This document shows, piece after piece, positions 4,894-12,951 of a stretch of 13,068 nucleotides of DNA (the first letter of the stretch is position 1; each line of letters opens with the position of its first letter). A model generated the notes under the pieces. It was not told the DNA's origin. It made no database searches and saw only the letters and a list, made by a program, of their open reading frames with translations. Origin of the DNA: an uncultured Oscillibacter sp. (GTDB lineage Bacteria > Bacillota > Clostridia > Oscillospirales > Oscillospiraceae); the NCBI GenBank assembly GCA_947245315.1, contig CAMXNV010000040.1:1-13068 (forward strand), read 5' to 3'. The translations under genes were made by a program, and so were the position numbers.

Positions 4894-6081
4894 TCACCGC
4901 AAAGGCGACCGGGCCGTTCTTCGCATCTCCGGGGACCGCTTCTTGATCCCCGACACCACCCCCATGGCCATGTACAGCGTCACGATGGAGGACCCCCCGT
5001 AGCTGAAAAAGGGCAGGGTGATGCCGATGGTGGGCATCACGAAGAGGCACATCCCGATATTAATCACCGTCTGAAAAATCAGGATGGAGGCCATGCCCAC
5101 GCAGACGTATCGATAAAAGGGCGTCCGGGCCTTCCGGGCCACCAGCAGAATCCGGAAGATAATCAGCACCAGCAGCACCATGATGGCGATGCACCCGAAG
5201 AGGCCCAGCTCCTCCCCGGCCACGGAGAAGATCAAGTCCGTCTGCTTGGCGGGGAGGGAGGTGCTGTCGCTCTGGGTCAGGCTGCCGTTGAGGTAGCCCT
5301 GCCCGTAGGCCCCGCCGGAGCCGATGGCCAACAGGCTCCGGGTCTGCTGCCAGCCGGTTCCCAGGGGCTCGAAGCTGTGATCGAAGAGGACAATGAAGCG
5401 CTTGAGCATGTACCGCATATTGTCCGGCACCAGGTCCAGCAGCAGCACGGCGGCCAGGACGCCCCCCACCCCGGCGAAGAGGAGCACGAACCACCGCAGG
5501 GCAAAGCCCGCCACATAGGCCATGCACAGGAAGATGAAAATGAACACCAGGCCGTTCCCCATGTCGTGGGAGACCAGGAAGTACAGCCCGCAGAGGCCGA
5601 AGGCGTGGCCCGCCACGAAGAAGGCGGAGGAGAAGGATTTCAGGTCCTCCTTTTCCTCCCAGAGCCATTGAATCTGCTTGGCCAGCAGCAGCACGAAGGT
5701 GATCTTCACCACCTCGGCGGGGCCGATATTGAAGGGAATCAGGGGGAATTTCAGCCAGGCCCGGTTGCCGGTGCCGCCGCTGAACCCCAAGGGGGTCCGC
5801 AGCAGCAGGATGAAGCCCACGTTAAAAGCCAGCATCCATTTCCATTTTCGGGTGATGGACTCCAGGTCCAGCATGGAGAAGAAGATATAGACGCAGACGC
5901 CCAGCCCCAGGGCCGCGGTCTGGATAATCATCCGCTTCCGGCCCACCTCGGGGGCCAGGTAGCGGGTGGCGCTGAACACCAGCACGAGGCCGTAGAGGGT
6001 GGCGGTGCAGCAGAGGCCCAGCAACACCAGGTCGGCCTGCTGGATGAAATCCACAAGGGTTGCTTTTAATCGATTCAGCAT
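4894..6081 (-). CDS. rodA: SEDS-family peptidoglycan polymerase (RodA/FtsW-like)
   Basis: A 395-residue polytopic membrane protein of the shape, elongation, division and sporulation (SEDS) family, which polymerises glycan strands from lipid II with a partner class B penicillin-binding protein. Hallmarks are GNRAWL (105-110, with the conserved Trp), FNIGPAEVVK (117-126), SHDMGNGLVF (171-180, in place of the usual QPDLGT), the LPAKQTDLIFSVAGEELGL block (276-294) whose Asp (D282) matches the essential Asp of RodA, and GITLPFFSYGGSS (353-365). About ten hydrophobic segments are visible. The ATG at 6081 has GGAG nine nt upstream; an out-of-frame ATG lies just before it. RodA is preferred over FtsW/SpoVE because no division cluster is nearby, but the branches are hard to separate by eye. 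Confidence 0.88.
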   Translation of the reverse strand: MLNRLKATLVDFIQQADLVLLGLCCTATLYGLVLVFSATRYLAPEVGRKRMIIQTAALGLGVCVYIFFSMLDLESITRKWKWMLAFNVGFILLLRTPLGFSGGTGNRAWLKFPLIPFNIGPAEVVKITFVLLLAKQIQWLWEEKEDLKSFSSAFFVAGHAFGLCGLYFLVSHDMGNGLVFIFIFLCMAYVAGFALRWFVLLFAGVGGVLAAVLLLDLVPDNMRYMLKRFIVLFDHSFEPLGTGWQQTRSLLAIGSGGAYGQGYLNGSLTQSDSTSLPAKQTDLIFSVAGEELGLFGCIAIMVLLVLIIFRILLVARKARTPFYRYVCVGMASILIFQTVINIGMCLFVMPTIGITLPFFSYGGSSIVTLYMAMGVVSGIKKRSPEMRRTARSPLR

Positions 6082-6118
6082 AGAGCGTGCTCCATAATTC
6101 CGGAAATTTGTTCATGCT

Positions 6119-6147
6119 ATCTTACCACAAAAGAAAAAACCTGTAAA
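6119..6147 (-). promoter_or_regulatory. Promoter of the SEDS gene
   Basis: On the minus strand TTTACA (6142-6147) is followed by a 17-nt spacer and TAAGAT (6119-6124). The predicted start near 6112 gives a leader of about 30 nt before the ATG at 6081. Confidence 0.7.
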
Positions 6148-6162
6148 CGCTGAAAATTTCTT

Positions 6163-6191
6163 TTTACACTTTATTCAATTTGTGATATACT
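6163..6191 (+). promoter_or_regulatory. Promoter of the tsaE-tsaB-upp operon
   Basis: TTTACA (6163-6168), 17-nt spacer, TATACT (6186-6191) with an extended TGa at 6183-6185. Transcription should begin near 6198, only about 23 nt before the GTG start of tsaE. Its -35 box lies 15 bp from that of the oppositely directed SEDS promoter, so the two could compete for polymerase. Confidence 0.75.
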
Positions 6192-6220
6192 GAATTGATT
6201 GTAAGAAAGGAGGCCTCCCC

Positions 6221-6652
6221 GTGGAATATCTCTCCCGCAGCGAGGCGGACACCGAGGACCTGGGCCGCCGCCTGGCCGCCGCCCTGTCCCCCGGGGCCGT
6301 GGTGGCCTACCGGGGCGGCCTGGGCATGGGCAAGACGGCCTTCACCCGGGGCCTGGCCCGGGGCATGGGCTACCAGGGCCGGGTGACCAGCCCCACCTTC
6401 ACCATTGTCAACGAGTACGAGGGCGAGGGCCTGCCCCTCTTTCACTTCGACATGTACCGGCTCGCCGGCGCCGGGGACCTCTTCGACATCGGCTGGGAGG
6501 ACTACCTGGACCGGGGCGGTGTCTGCGCCGTAGAGTGGAGCGAGCGGGTAGAGGAGGCCCTCCCCCCGGACGCCGTCACCGTGACCATCGCCCGCAGCCC
6601 CCGGGAGGAGGGCTGGAGGAGCATCACCGTGGAAGGAGTGGGACCGCTATGA
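6221..6652 (+). CDS. tsaE: tRNA threonylcarbamoyladenosine biosynthesis ATPase TsaE
   Basis: A 143-residue small P-loop ATPase that works with TsaB and TsaD to place threonylcarbamoyl groups on A37 of ANN-decoding tRNAs. The P-loop is GGLGMGKT (32-39). Family signatures SPTFTIVNEYEG (57-68), LFHFDMYRL (73-81, Walker B-like) and CAVEWSER (102-109) are all present. The start is a GTG at 6221, seven nt after a strong AAAGGAGG (6206-6213). Length is close to the family norm of about 150. The stop overlaps the tsaB start as ATGA, so the two partner proteins are translated together. Confidence 0.96.
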   Translation: MEYLSRSEADTEDLGRRLAAALSPGAVVAYRGGLGMGKTAFTRGLARGMGYQGRVTSPTFTIVNEYEGEGLPLFHFDMYRLAGAGDLFDIGWEDYLDRGGVCAVEWSERVEEALPPDAVTVTIARSPREEGWRSITVEGVGPL

Positions 6653-7347
6653 GAATCCTGGCTCTGGAGACGGCGGCCAAGGCCGTCTCCGCCGCCGTCA
6701 CCGAGGACGGCAGGGTTCTGGCCGCGGGCTACCAGGACACGGGGCTGACCCACAGCCGGACCCTGATGCCCATTGTGGAGGGTCTGCTGAGCAACACGGG
6801 CCTGAAAGCGGCGGACATGGACGCCATCGCCGTCTCGGCGGGGCCCGGGTCCTTCACCGGCGTGCGGATCGGCGTCTCGGCGGCCAAGGGGCTGGCCTGG
6901 GCGGCGGACAAGCCCTGTGTGGCCGTGTCCACCCTGGCGGCCCTGGCCCGGAATGTGTCATTTATAGACGGGCTGATTGTCTGCGCCATGGACGCCCGGC
7001 GGCAGCAGGTTTACAACGCCCTCTTCGAGGCCCGGGACGGGGCCCTCACCCGCCTGACGGAGGACCGGGCCATCGCCCTCTCCGATCTGGCGGAGGAGCT
7101 CCGGAGCGACCCCAGGCCCAAGACCGTCCTGGGGGACGGGGGGCGGATGACCTATGCGTTTTTGGCAGCGGAGGGCATCCCCTGCCGCCTGGCCCCGGCG
7201 CACCTGGTGAAGGAGAACGCCGTCTCCGTGGCCCTGGAGGCGGAGGCCGTCGCCCGGGCGGGGGGGCTGGTAACGGCCCAGGAGCTGGCCCCCGTCTACC
7301 TGCGGCCCCCGCAGGCGGAGAGACTGCGGGCGGAGCGGAAGGCATGA
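6649..7347 (+). CDS. tsaB: tRNA threonylcarbamoyladenosine biosynthesis protein TsaB
   Basis: A 232-residue non-catalytic partner of TsaD in t6A37 synthesis, of the ASKHA fold. It starts MRILALETAAKAVSAAV, matching the N-terminal LALDTS-type strand. The most conserved family stretch follows at about residues 64-83 (AGPGSFTGVRIGVSAAKGLA), and the C-terminal YLRPPQAER tail also fits. The ATG at 6649 overlaps the tsaE stop by 4 nt and has GGAAGGAG upstream; a longer frame from 6535 exists but overlaps tsaE and lacks family support. In many Firmicutes rimI and tsaD come next. Here they do not, so these must be encoded elsewhere in the genome. Confidence 0.96.
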   Translation: MRILALETAAKAVSAAVTEDGRVLAAGYQDTGLTHSRTLMPIVEGLLSNTGLKAADMDAIAVSAGPGSFTGVRIGVSAAKGLAWAADKPCVAVSTLAALARNVSFIDGLIVCAMDARRQQVYNALFEARDGALTRLTEDRAIALSDLAEELRSDPRPKTVLGDGGRMTYAFLAAEGIPCRLAPAHLVKENAVSVALEAEAVARAGGLVTAQELAPVYLRPPQAERLRAERKA

Positions 7348-7370
7348 GAAACAACAAGGAGGTTCTGTAA

Positions 7371-7682
7371 ATGTCATTTGAAGCGGAGGTTATCCCTATG
7401 TTCATCGGCGGGTGCGCCGCCGTCAGCGCGCTGGAATTCGCCGCCGGGTGGTTGATCCTGCGGAGCCGCAAGGCCGCGCGGGACCGTTTCGCCGGGCATG
7501 TCCTCTCCATGGCTCTGGGGCTGTTTTTCCTGGTCAAGTGCATCTTCGGGAACCGCCTAGGCCTGACGGGGCCCATCGCCTCCATTGACCATTCCGTCAG
7601 CATCGGGCTGTTCGGCCTCTGCTGGACGGCCAGTGTCCTGTTCCTGCTGTCCACTTTGGGAAAGCTGAATGAAAAATCCTAA
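7371..7682 (+). CDS. Small membrane protein of unknown function
   Basis: I do not recognise this 103-residue protein. It has three likely membrane segments: about 8-30 (IPMFIGGCAAVSALEFAAGWLIL), 40-60 (ending FFLVKCIFG) and 77-97 (SIGLFGLCWTASVLFLLSTLG). A basic loop RSRKAARDR (31-39) after TM1 suggests that this loop faces the cytoplasm. A strong AAGGAGG 8 nt before the ATG and GC-rich third codon positions support real translation. It lies 23 nt after tsaB and 33 nt before upp, so it is co-transcribed with both, occupying the place where rimI would often stand. No enzyme motif is visible. Confidence 0.75.
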   Translation: MSFEAEVIPMFIGGCAAVSALEFAAGWLILRSRKAARDRFAGHVLSMALGLFFLVKCIFGNRLGLTGPIASIDHSVSIGLFGLCWTASVLFLLSTLGKLNEKS

Positions 7683-7715
7683 GAAATCCGATTTTTTATG
7701 ATAGGAGAGCTGTTT

Positions 7716-8348
7716 ATGAGCGGAAAAGTACACGTCATGGATCACCCCCTGGTGGCCCACAAGCTGACCATCCTCCGGGACAAGAACACCAGCGTCAAGG
7801 ACTTCCGGGAGCTGGTCTCCGAGATCGGCATGCTCATCACCTACGAGGCCACCCGGGACCTGCCCCTCACCACCTGCGAGGTGGAGACCCCCATCTGCAA
7901 AACCACCGCCCCCATGCTCAAGGGGAAGAAGTTCGCCGTGGTGCCCATCCTCCGGGCGGGCCTGGGCCTGGTGGACGGGGTGCTCCGCATGGTGCCCAGC
8001 GCCCGGGTCGGGCACATCGGCCTCTACCGGAACGAGGAGACCCTGGAGCCCGTGAAGTACTTCTGCAAGATGCCCAAGGACGTGGCCGAGCGGGAGGTTC
8101 TCATTGTGGACCCCATGCTGGCCACCGGAGGCAGCGCCGAGGCCGCCATCGGCTTCATGAAGGAGTACGGCTGTACCAGCATCAAGCTCATGGTCCTCCT
8201 GGCCGCGCCGGAGGGCATCGCCCGTATCCAAAAGAGCCACCCCGATGTGGATATCTATTGCGGCGCGGTGGACGAGCGGCTGAATGAAAACGGCTACATC
8301 GTCCCCGGCCTGGGGGATGCCGGAGACCGGATCTTCGGGACCAAGTAA
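7716..8348 (+). CDS. upp: Uracil phosphoribosyltransferase
   Basis: A 210-residue cytoplasmic salvage enzyme converting uracil and PRPP to UMP. It opens with GKVHVMDHPLVAHKLT, typical of the family. Also present are the ITYEATRDLP segment (41-50), the PRPP-binding loop VLIVDPMLATGGS (128-140) and the uracil-binding C-terminus PGLGDAGDRIFGTK (197-210). The ATG at 7716 is chosen over an in-frame ATG at 7698 because TAGGAGAG (7702-7709) lies between them with correct spacing to 7716, and the protein then has the family length of about 209. An intrinsic terminator follows. In other bacteria upp often sits with a uracil permease; here it ends a tRNA-modification operon. Confidence 0.97.
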   Translation: MSGKVHVMDHPLVAHKLTILRDKNTSVKDFRELVSEIGMLITYEATRDLPLTTCEVETPICKTTAPMLKGKKFAVVPILRAGLGLVDGVLRMVPSARVGHIGLYRNEETLEPVKYFCKMPKDVAEREVLIVDPMLATGGSAEAAIGFMKEYGCTSIKLMVLLAAPEGIARIQKSHPDVDIYCGAVDERLNENGYIVPGLGDAGDRIFGTK

Positions 8349-8398
8349 ACCCCCGAATTCCGGGCTTTTCCCGGGAAACGTAATTTTAAAAAAAGAAT

Positions 8399-8440
8399 CC
8401 AGCCGCCCGCGCTCTGCGGACGGCTGGGTTTTTGCTTTTT
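8399..8440 (+). terminator. Intrinsic terminator of the tsaE-tsaB-upp operon
   Basis: CCAGCCGCCCGC (8399-8410) and GCGGACGGCTGG (8416-8427) form a 12-position stem with one mismatch and loop GCTCT, followed by GTTTTTGCTTTTT. The left flank is A-rich (AAAAAAAG at 8388-8395), so the same hairpin could also end minus-strand transcripts coming from the amidohydrolase gene. Confidence 0.9.
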
Positions 8441-8497
8441 GGCGGGACAGAGGAACATCCGCCCCCTACATCCGTCTGCCGATAGAACTCCCTGTGG

Positions 8498-8575
8498 GGC
8501 CTGACCCCCAGGTCAGGCCATTCCCCCGGGACTGCCATGGTTCCGGGAAACGGGCCGCCCCCCTGGGCGGCCCGT
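8498..8575. repeat. Tandem palindromes in the upp/amidohydrolase intergenic region
   Basis: GGCCTGACC/GGTCAGGCC (8498-8506, 8511-8519) is a perfect 9-bp stem with a 4-nt loop. ACGGGCCGCCC/GGGCGGCCCGT (8550-8560, 8565-8575) is a perfect 11-bp stem with a 4-nt loop. Neither has a T-run on either strand. A further short inverted pair, TCCGTCTG (8471-8478) and its complement near 8600, brackets both. The stretch resembles dispersed intergenic repeats and holds no gene. Confidence 0.6.
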
Positions 8576-8629
8576 CCCTCCGGGACTACCCTTTTCCTAC
8601 AGACGGAAGGGCCTCAAATCAAGGTTCCC

Positions 8630-10072
8630 TCACTCCGCCACCGTAGGCACAGCCTCCGGCGGGATGGGGCAGGTATACCCCTCCGCCGTCCGGCGCAGGA
8701 ACTCCGCCCGGGCCTCCTCCAGCAGCGCCGGCTCCTCCAGCAAATCAATGGCCGCGGCCGCCAGGACCTTTCCCGCCTGGAGGGCCGCCCGGCGGCCGAT
8801 GTCCGTCCGGCCGATGGACACGCTCTGCCAGCTGTGCCCCGGCGTGCCGTTGGGCCAGGCGGCGGCGTGAATCTGCCCCGTGGGCGTCTGCCAGCTCACG
8901 TCCCCCACGTCCGTGGACCCGGGATCGAAGGCGTCCCCCTGGTACAGGGGCAGCAGGAAGTCGTTCATGGCGTGGCCGTTCCGCTCCCGGAGGGCCTTGA
9001 CCTCCTCCGCCAGGTCCGTGTCGTTCTCCGGGCCGATGCCGGGCACCCGGCCGCTGCCCGGGTAGGTCTTGGCCAGGGCGTCGGCATAGGCGTGCTCCTC
9101 CTCCGTGTGGAGCACGGGGCCCAGGGCCTGGAAGTTCCTGTACAGCACGGACTCCAGGGTGTGGTTGGGCACCGTGTCCGCCAGGCCGTCGATGAACTTC
9201 TTCTCAAAGCTGGTCCCCGTCATCAAGGCCGCCCCCTGGGCGATCCGGTCCACCCGCTCCTGGAGCTCCACCGCCTCCGCCACCCGGTTGGACCGGACCA
9301 TGTACAGCACCGCGGCCCGGGGCTGGACCACGTTGGGGCTCCGCCCTCCGGCGTCGGTGATGGCGTAGTGAATCCGGGCCCGGCTGCTCATGTGCTCCCG
9401 GAGGAACTGGACGCCGATGTTCATCAGCTCCACGGCGTCCAGGGCGCTCCGGCCCCGCTCCGGGTCCCCGGCGGCATGGGCCGCCACGCCGCTGAACAGA
9501 TACTGGGTCTGAATGCAGGAGTTGCTGGACCCCGTGACCACCTCGTTGGCGTCGCCCGGGTGCCAGGTCAGGGCCGCGTCCAGGCTCCGCCACAGGTTCT
9601 CCCGGGCCATGAAGGCCTTGGCCGCGCCTCCCTCCTCGCCGGGGCAGCCGTAGAGGACCACGGTGCCCGGGCGCTTCGTCTCCTCAAGATAGGCCTTCAC
9701 CCCCAGGGCGGCGGCCAGGGCTCCCGCCCCCAGGAGGTTGTGCCCGCAGCCGTGGCCACAGCCTCCGGGGACCAGCTCCTCCCGCTCCAGGCTCCCCCCC
9801 TTCTGGGAGAGGCCGGAGAGGGCGTCGTACTCCGCCAGGATGCCGATGATGGGCCTCCCGCTGCCGTAGGAGGCGGCGAAGGCCGTGGGGATGCCGCAGA
9901 CCCCGGGCTCCACGGAGAAGCCCTCCTCCTCCAGCACCCGGCAGTAGAGGGCGGCGGAGCGCTCCTCCTGGAGGGAGAGCTCGGCGTATTCCCAGATGGC
10001 GTCCGCCACCCGGTACACGGTTTCCTGCTTGGACTCCAGGGCCTCCAGGGCCGCCTGCTTTTCCTGATTCAT
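8630..10072 (-). CDS. M20 family amidohydrolase, AbgB-like
   Basis: A 480-residue metal-dependent amidohydrolase of peptidase family M20, closest in motif pattern to AbgB, the B subunit of p-aminobenzoyl-glutamate hydrolase. Metal and catalytic residues visible are AEYDAL (80-85), the GHGCGHNLLG loop (106-115, with C109 and H111), the catalytic Glu pair in PGEEGG (144-149), TWHPG (169-173), the dimerisation-domain AAHAAGDP (197-204) and the C-terminal GSTDVGDVSW (385-394) with H413. All core residues are intact, so it should be active. Substrates could be p-aminobenzoyl-glutamate or other N-acyl amino acids or dipeptides. No abgA partner is in the window. The ATG at 10072 has AGGAGG ten nt upstream and lies 31 nt after the uvrA stop, implying co-transcription. 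Confidence 0.9.
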   Translation of the reverse strand: MNQEKQAALEALESKQETVYRVADAIWEYAELSLQEERSAALYCRVLEEEGFSVEPGVCGIPTAFAASYGSGRPIIGILAEYDALSGLSQKGGSLEREELVPGGCGHGCGHNLLGAGALAAALGVKAYLEETKRPGTVVLYGCPGEEGGAAKAFMARENLWRSLDAALTWHPGDANEVVTGSSNSCIQTQYLFSGVAAHAAGDPERGRSALDAVELMNIGVQFLREHMSSRARIHYAITDAGGRSPNVVQPRAAVLYMVRSNRVAEAVELQERVDRIAQGAALMTGTSFEKKFIDGLADTVPNHTLESVLYRNFQALGPVLHTEEEHAYADALAKTYPGSGRVPGIGPENDTDLAEEVKALRERNGHAMNDFLLPLYQGDAFDPGSTDVGDVSWQTPTGQIHAAAWPNGTPGHSWQSVSIGRTDIGRRAALQAGKVLAAAAIDLLEEPALLEEARAEFLRRTAEGYTCPIPPEAVPTVAE

Positions 10073-10103
10073 GCTTGAAAAACCTCCTCTTCGTCGGGGC
10101 CCG

Positions 10104-12932
10104 TCAACGGCGGAGCGCCCGCTTTAAATACTGTCCCGTATAACTCTCCGGGCACCGGGCCACCGCCTCCGGCGTGCCGGTGCACACGACGGTGCCGCCG
10201 CCGTCGCCCCCCTCGGGGCCCAGGTCGATGATCCAGTCCGCGGATTTGATGACGTCCAGATTGTGCTCGATGACCACCACCGTGTTCCCCGCGTCCACCA
10301 GCCGCTGGAGGACCTCCAGGAGCTTGCGCACATCGTCGGTGTGGAGGCCCGTGGTGGGCTCGTCCAGGATATAGATGGTCTTCCCCGTGGCTTGTTTCGA
10401 GAGCTCCGTGGCCAGCTTCACCCGCTGGGCCTCGCCGCCGGAGAGCTCCGTGGAGGGCTGGCCCAGCTTCACGTAGCCCAGGCCCACGTCCTGGAGGGTC
10501 TGGAGCCGGTTCCGCAGCTTGGGCAGGGCGGCGAAGAACTCCAGGGCCTCGTCCACGGTCATGTCCAGGACCTCGGAGATGTTCTTCCCCTTATAGTGGA
10601 CCTCCAGGGTCTCCCGGTTGTACCTCCGGCCCTTGCACACCTCGCAGGGGACGAAGATGTCCGGCAGGAAGTGCATCTCGATTTTCAGCACGCCGTCCCC
10701 GGAGCAGGCCTCGCACCGGCCCCCCCGGACGTTGAAGCTGAACCGGCCCGGGCCGTAGCCCCGGCTCTTGGCCTCCTGGGTGGAGGCGTAGAGCTCCCGG
10801 ATGTCGTTGAACAGGTTCGTGTAGGTGGCGGGGTTGGACCGAGGCGTCCGCCCGATGGGGCTCTGGTCGATGCTGACCACCTTGTCCAGGTGCTCCAGCC
10901 CATCGATGCCGGCACATTTGCCCGGGTGGACCTTCATGCGCATGAGCTCCGCCCCCAGGCGCTTGAAGAGGACCTCGTTCACAAGAGACGACTTGCCGCT
11001 CCCCGACACGCCGGTGACCACGGTGAAGGTCCCCAGGGGGAAGTCCACGTCCACCTTCCGGAGGTTGTTCTCCTCCGCTCCCCGGACGTGGAGGAACTTC
11101 CCGTTCCCCGGGCGGCGGACGTCGGGAACGGGCACCTTCTTCTTCCCGGAGAGGTACTGGCCCGTCAGGGAATCCGGGTTGGCCATGACCTCCTCCGGCG
11201 TGCCCGCAGCCACCACCTGGCCGCCGTGGATGCCCGCCCCGGGGCCGATGTCGATGAGGTAGTCCGCCTCCCGCATGGTGTCCTCGTCGTGCTCCACCAC
11301 CAGCAGGGTGTTCCCCAGGCTCTGGAGGTTCCGCAGGGTGGCCAGGAGCTTGTCGTTGTCCCGCTGGTGGAGGCCGATGGAGGGCTCGTCCAGAATATAG
11401 AGGACCCCCATGAGGCTGGACCCGATCTGGGTGGCCAGGCGGATCCGCTGGCTCTCGCCCCCCGAGAGGGTCCCCGCCGCCCGGCTCAGGGTCAGGTAGC
11501 CCAGGCCCACGGACCGGAGGAAGCCCAGGCGGGCCTTGATCTCCTTCAAGATCCGCCCGGCGATGAGCTGCTGCTGGTCCGTCAGCTCCAGCTTCTCCAC
11601 CCACTCCAGCTCGTCCACCACGGAGAGCCGGGTCAGGGCGTCGATGTCCTTCTCCCCCACGGTGACGGCCAGGGACTCCTTTTTCAGCCTCCGGCCCTTG
11701 CACGCGGGGCAGGGGCACTCGGCCATTAGCTCCTCCAGCTCCCGCTTGCTGGCGTCGCTCTGGGTCTCCTGATAGCGGCGCTCCACGTTGTTGCAGATGC
11801 CCTCGAAGGGCTGGTAGAGGACTCCCTTGCCTCGGGGCTGGTCATAGTGGAGCTCCAGCTTCTCCCCCTTGGTGCCGTAGAGGATGATGTCCCGGGCCTC
11901 ATCGCTCAGGTCCTCCCAGGGCTGGTCCAGGGAGAAATGGTATTTTTTCGACAGGGCGTCGAAGTACATGCGGGAGATACCGTCGGAGCGGATGTTCCCC
12001 CAGCCGCTGGCCTGGATGGCCCCCTCCAGGATGGACTTCTTGGGGTCCGGCACCACCAGGGACACGTCCACCTTCAGCTGGCTCCCCAGCCCCGTGCAGG
12101 TGGGGCAGGCCCCGAAGGGGTTGTTGAAGGAGAACATCCGGGGGGTGAGCTCCTCGATGGAGACGCCGCAGTCCTCACAGGCGTAATTCTGGGAGAACAT
12201 CAGGTCCCGCTCCTCCCGGAGGAGGTTGATGACCACCAGGCCGCCGGAGAGGGCGGAGGCCGCCTCCACGCTGTCCGTCAGACGCTGCTGGAGGCCCTCC
12301 CGGATGATGAGCCGGTCGATGACCACCTCGATGTTGTGCTTTTTATTTTTTTCCAGCTTGATCTCCTCGTCCAGCTCGTAGAGGTTCCCGTCGGCCCGGA
12401 CCCGGACGTAGCCGGAGCGCTTGGCGTCCTCGAAGACCTTGGCGTGCTCGCCCTTCTTGCCCCGGATGACGGGGGCCATGACCTGGATCCGGGTCCCCTC
12501 CGGGAGGGCCAGGACCTGGTCGATGATCTGGTCGATGGTCTGCTGGCGGATGACCTTGCCGCACTTGGGGCAGTGGGGGGTGCCCACCCGGGCCCAGAGG
12601 AGGCGGAGGTAGTCGTAAATCTCCGTGACGGTGCCCACGGTGGACCGGGGATTTTTCGAGGTGGTCTTCTGATCGATGGAGATGGCGGGGCTCAGGCCCT
12701 CGATGTAGTCCACGTCCGGCTTTTCCATCTGGCCCAGGAACATCCGGGCGTAGGAGCTGAGGGACTCCACATAGCGGCGCTGCCCCTCGGCGTAGATGGT
12801 GTCAAAGGCCAGGGAGGACTTGCCCGAGCCGGAGAGGCCGGTCATGACCACCAGCTTGTCCCGGGGGATGGTGACGTCGATGTTCTTCAAATTGTTGGCG
12901 CGGGCGCCTTTTACGATGATTTTATCCTGCAT
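10104..12932 (-). CDS. uvrA: Excinuclease ABC subunit A
   Basis: A full-length 942-residue UvrA (E. coli 940), the dimeric ATPase that finds DNA lesions and loads UvrB in nucleotide excision repair. The first ATPase has Walker A GLSGSGKSS (32-40) and signature LSGGE (489-493). The second has Walker A GVSGSGKSS (641-649) and signature LSGGE (from 830). Zinc modules are C252/C255/C276/C279 and C740/C743/C763/C766, the latter needed for damage discrimination. The insertion region also has CPCPACKGRR, and the C-terminus ends GQYLKRALRR. The ATG at 12932 has AAGGAG upstream and gives the standard MQDKIIVKGARANNLKNIDV start. uvrB often precedes uvrA and may lie beyond the window. No frameshift or missing motif is seen. 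Confidence 0.98.
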   Translation of the reverse strand: MQDKIIVKGARANNLKNIDVTIPRDKLVVMTGLSGSGKSSLAFDTIYAEGQRRYVESLSSYARMFLGQMEKPDVDYIEGLSPAISIDQKTTSKNPRSTVGTVTEIYDYLRLLWARVGTPHCPKCGKVIRQQTIDQIIDQVLALPEGTRIQVMAPVIRGKKGEHAKVFEDAKRSGYVRVRADGNLYELDEEIKLEKNKKHNIEVVIDRLIIREGLQQRLTDSVEAASALSGGLVVINLLREERDLMFSQNYACEDCGVSIEELTPRMFSFNNPFGACPTCTGLGSQLKVDVSLVVPDPKKSILEGAIQASGWGNIRSDGISRMYFDALSKKYHFSLDQPWEDLSDEARDIILYGTKGEKLELHYDQPRGKGVLYQPFEGICNNVERRYQETQSDASKRELEELMAECPCPACKGRRLKKESLAVTVGEKDIDALTRLSVVDELEWVEKLELTDQQQLIAGRILKEIKARLGFLRSVGLGYLTLSRAAGTLSGGESQRIRLATQIGSSLMGVLYILDEPSIGLHQRDNDKLLATLRNLQSLGNTLLVVEHDEDTMREADYLIDIGPGAGIHGGQVVAAGTPEEVMANPDSLTGQYLSGKKKVPVPDVRRPGNGKFLHVRGAEENNLRKVDVDFPLGTFTVVTGVSGSGKSSLVNEVLFKRLGAELMRMKVHPGKCAGIDGLEHLDKVVSIDQSPIGRTPRSNPATYTNLFNDIRELYASTQEAKSRGYGPGRFSFNVRGGRCEACSGDGVLKIEMHFLPDIFVPCEVCKGRRYNRETLEVHYKGKNISEVLDMTVDEALEFFAALPKLRNRLQTLQDVGLGYVKLGQPSTELSGGEAQRVKLATELSKQATGKTIYILDEPTTGLHTDDVRKLLEVLQRLVDAGNTVVVIEHNLDVIKSADWIIDLGPEGGDGGGTVVCTGTPEAVARCPESYTGQYLKRALRR

Positions 12933-12951
12933 ATGGGGGCTCCTTGGTTTT

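Noticed and set aside
7698..7715. Upstream ATG as the upp start
   Set aside because: The Shine-Dalgarno sequence lies downstream of it, and the shorter protein has the normal family N-terminus.
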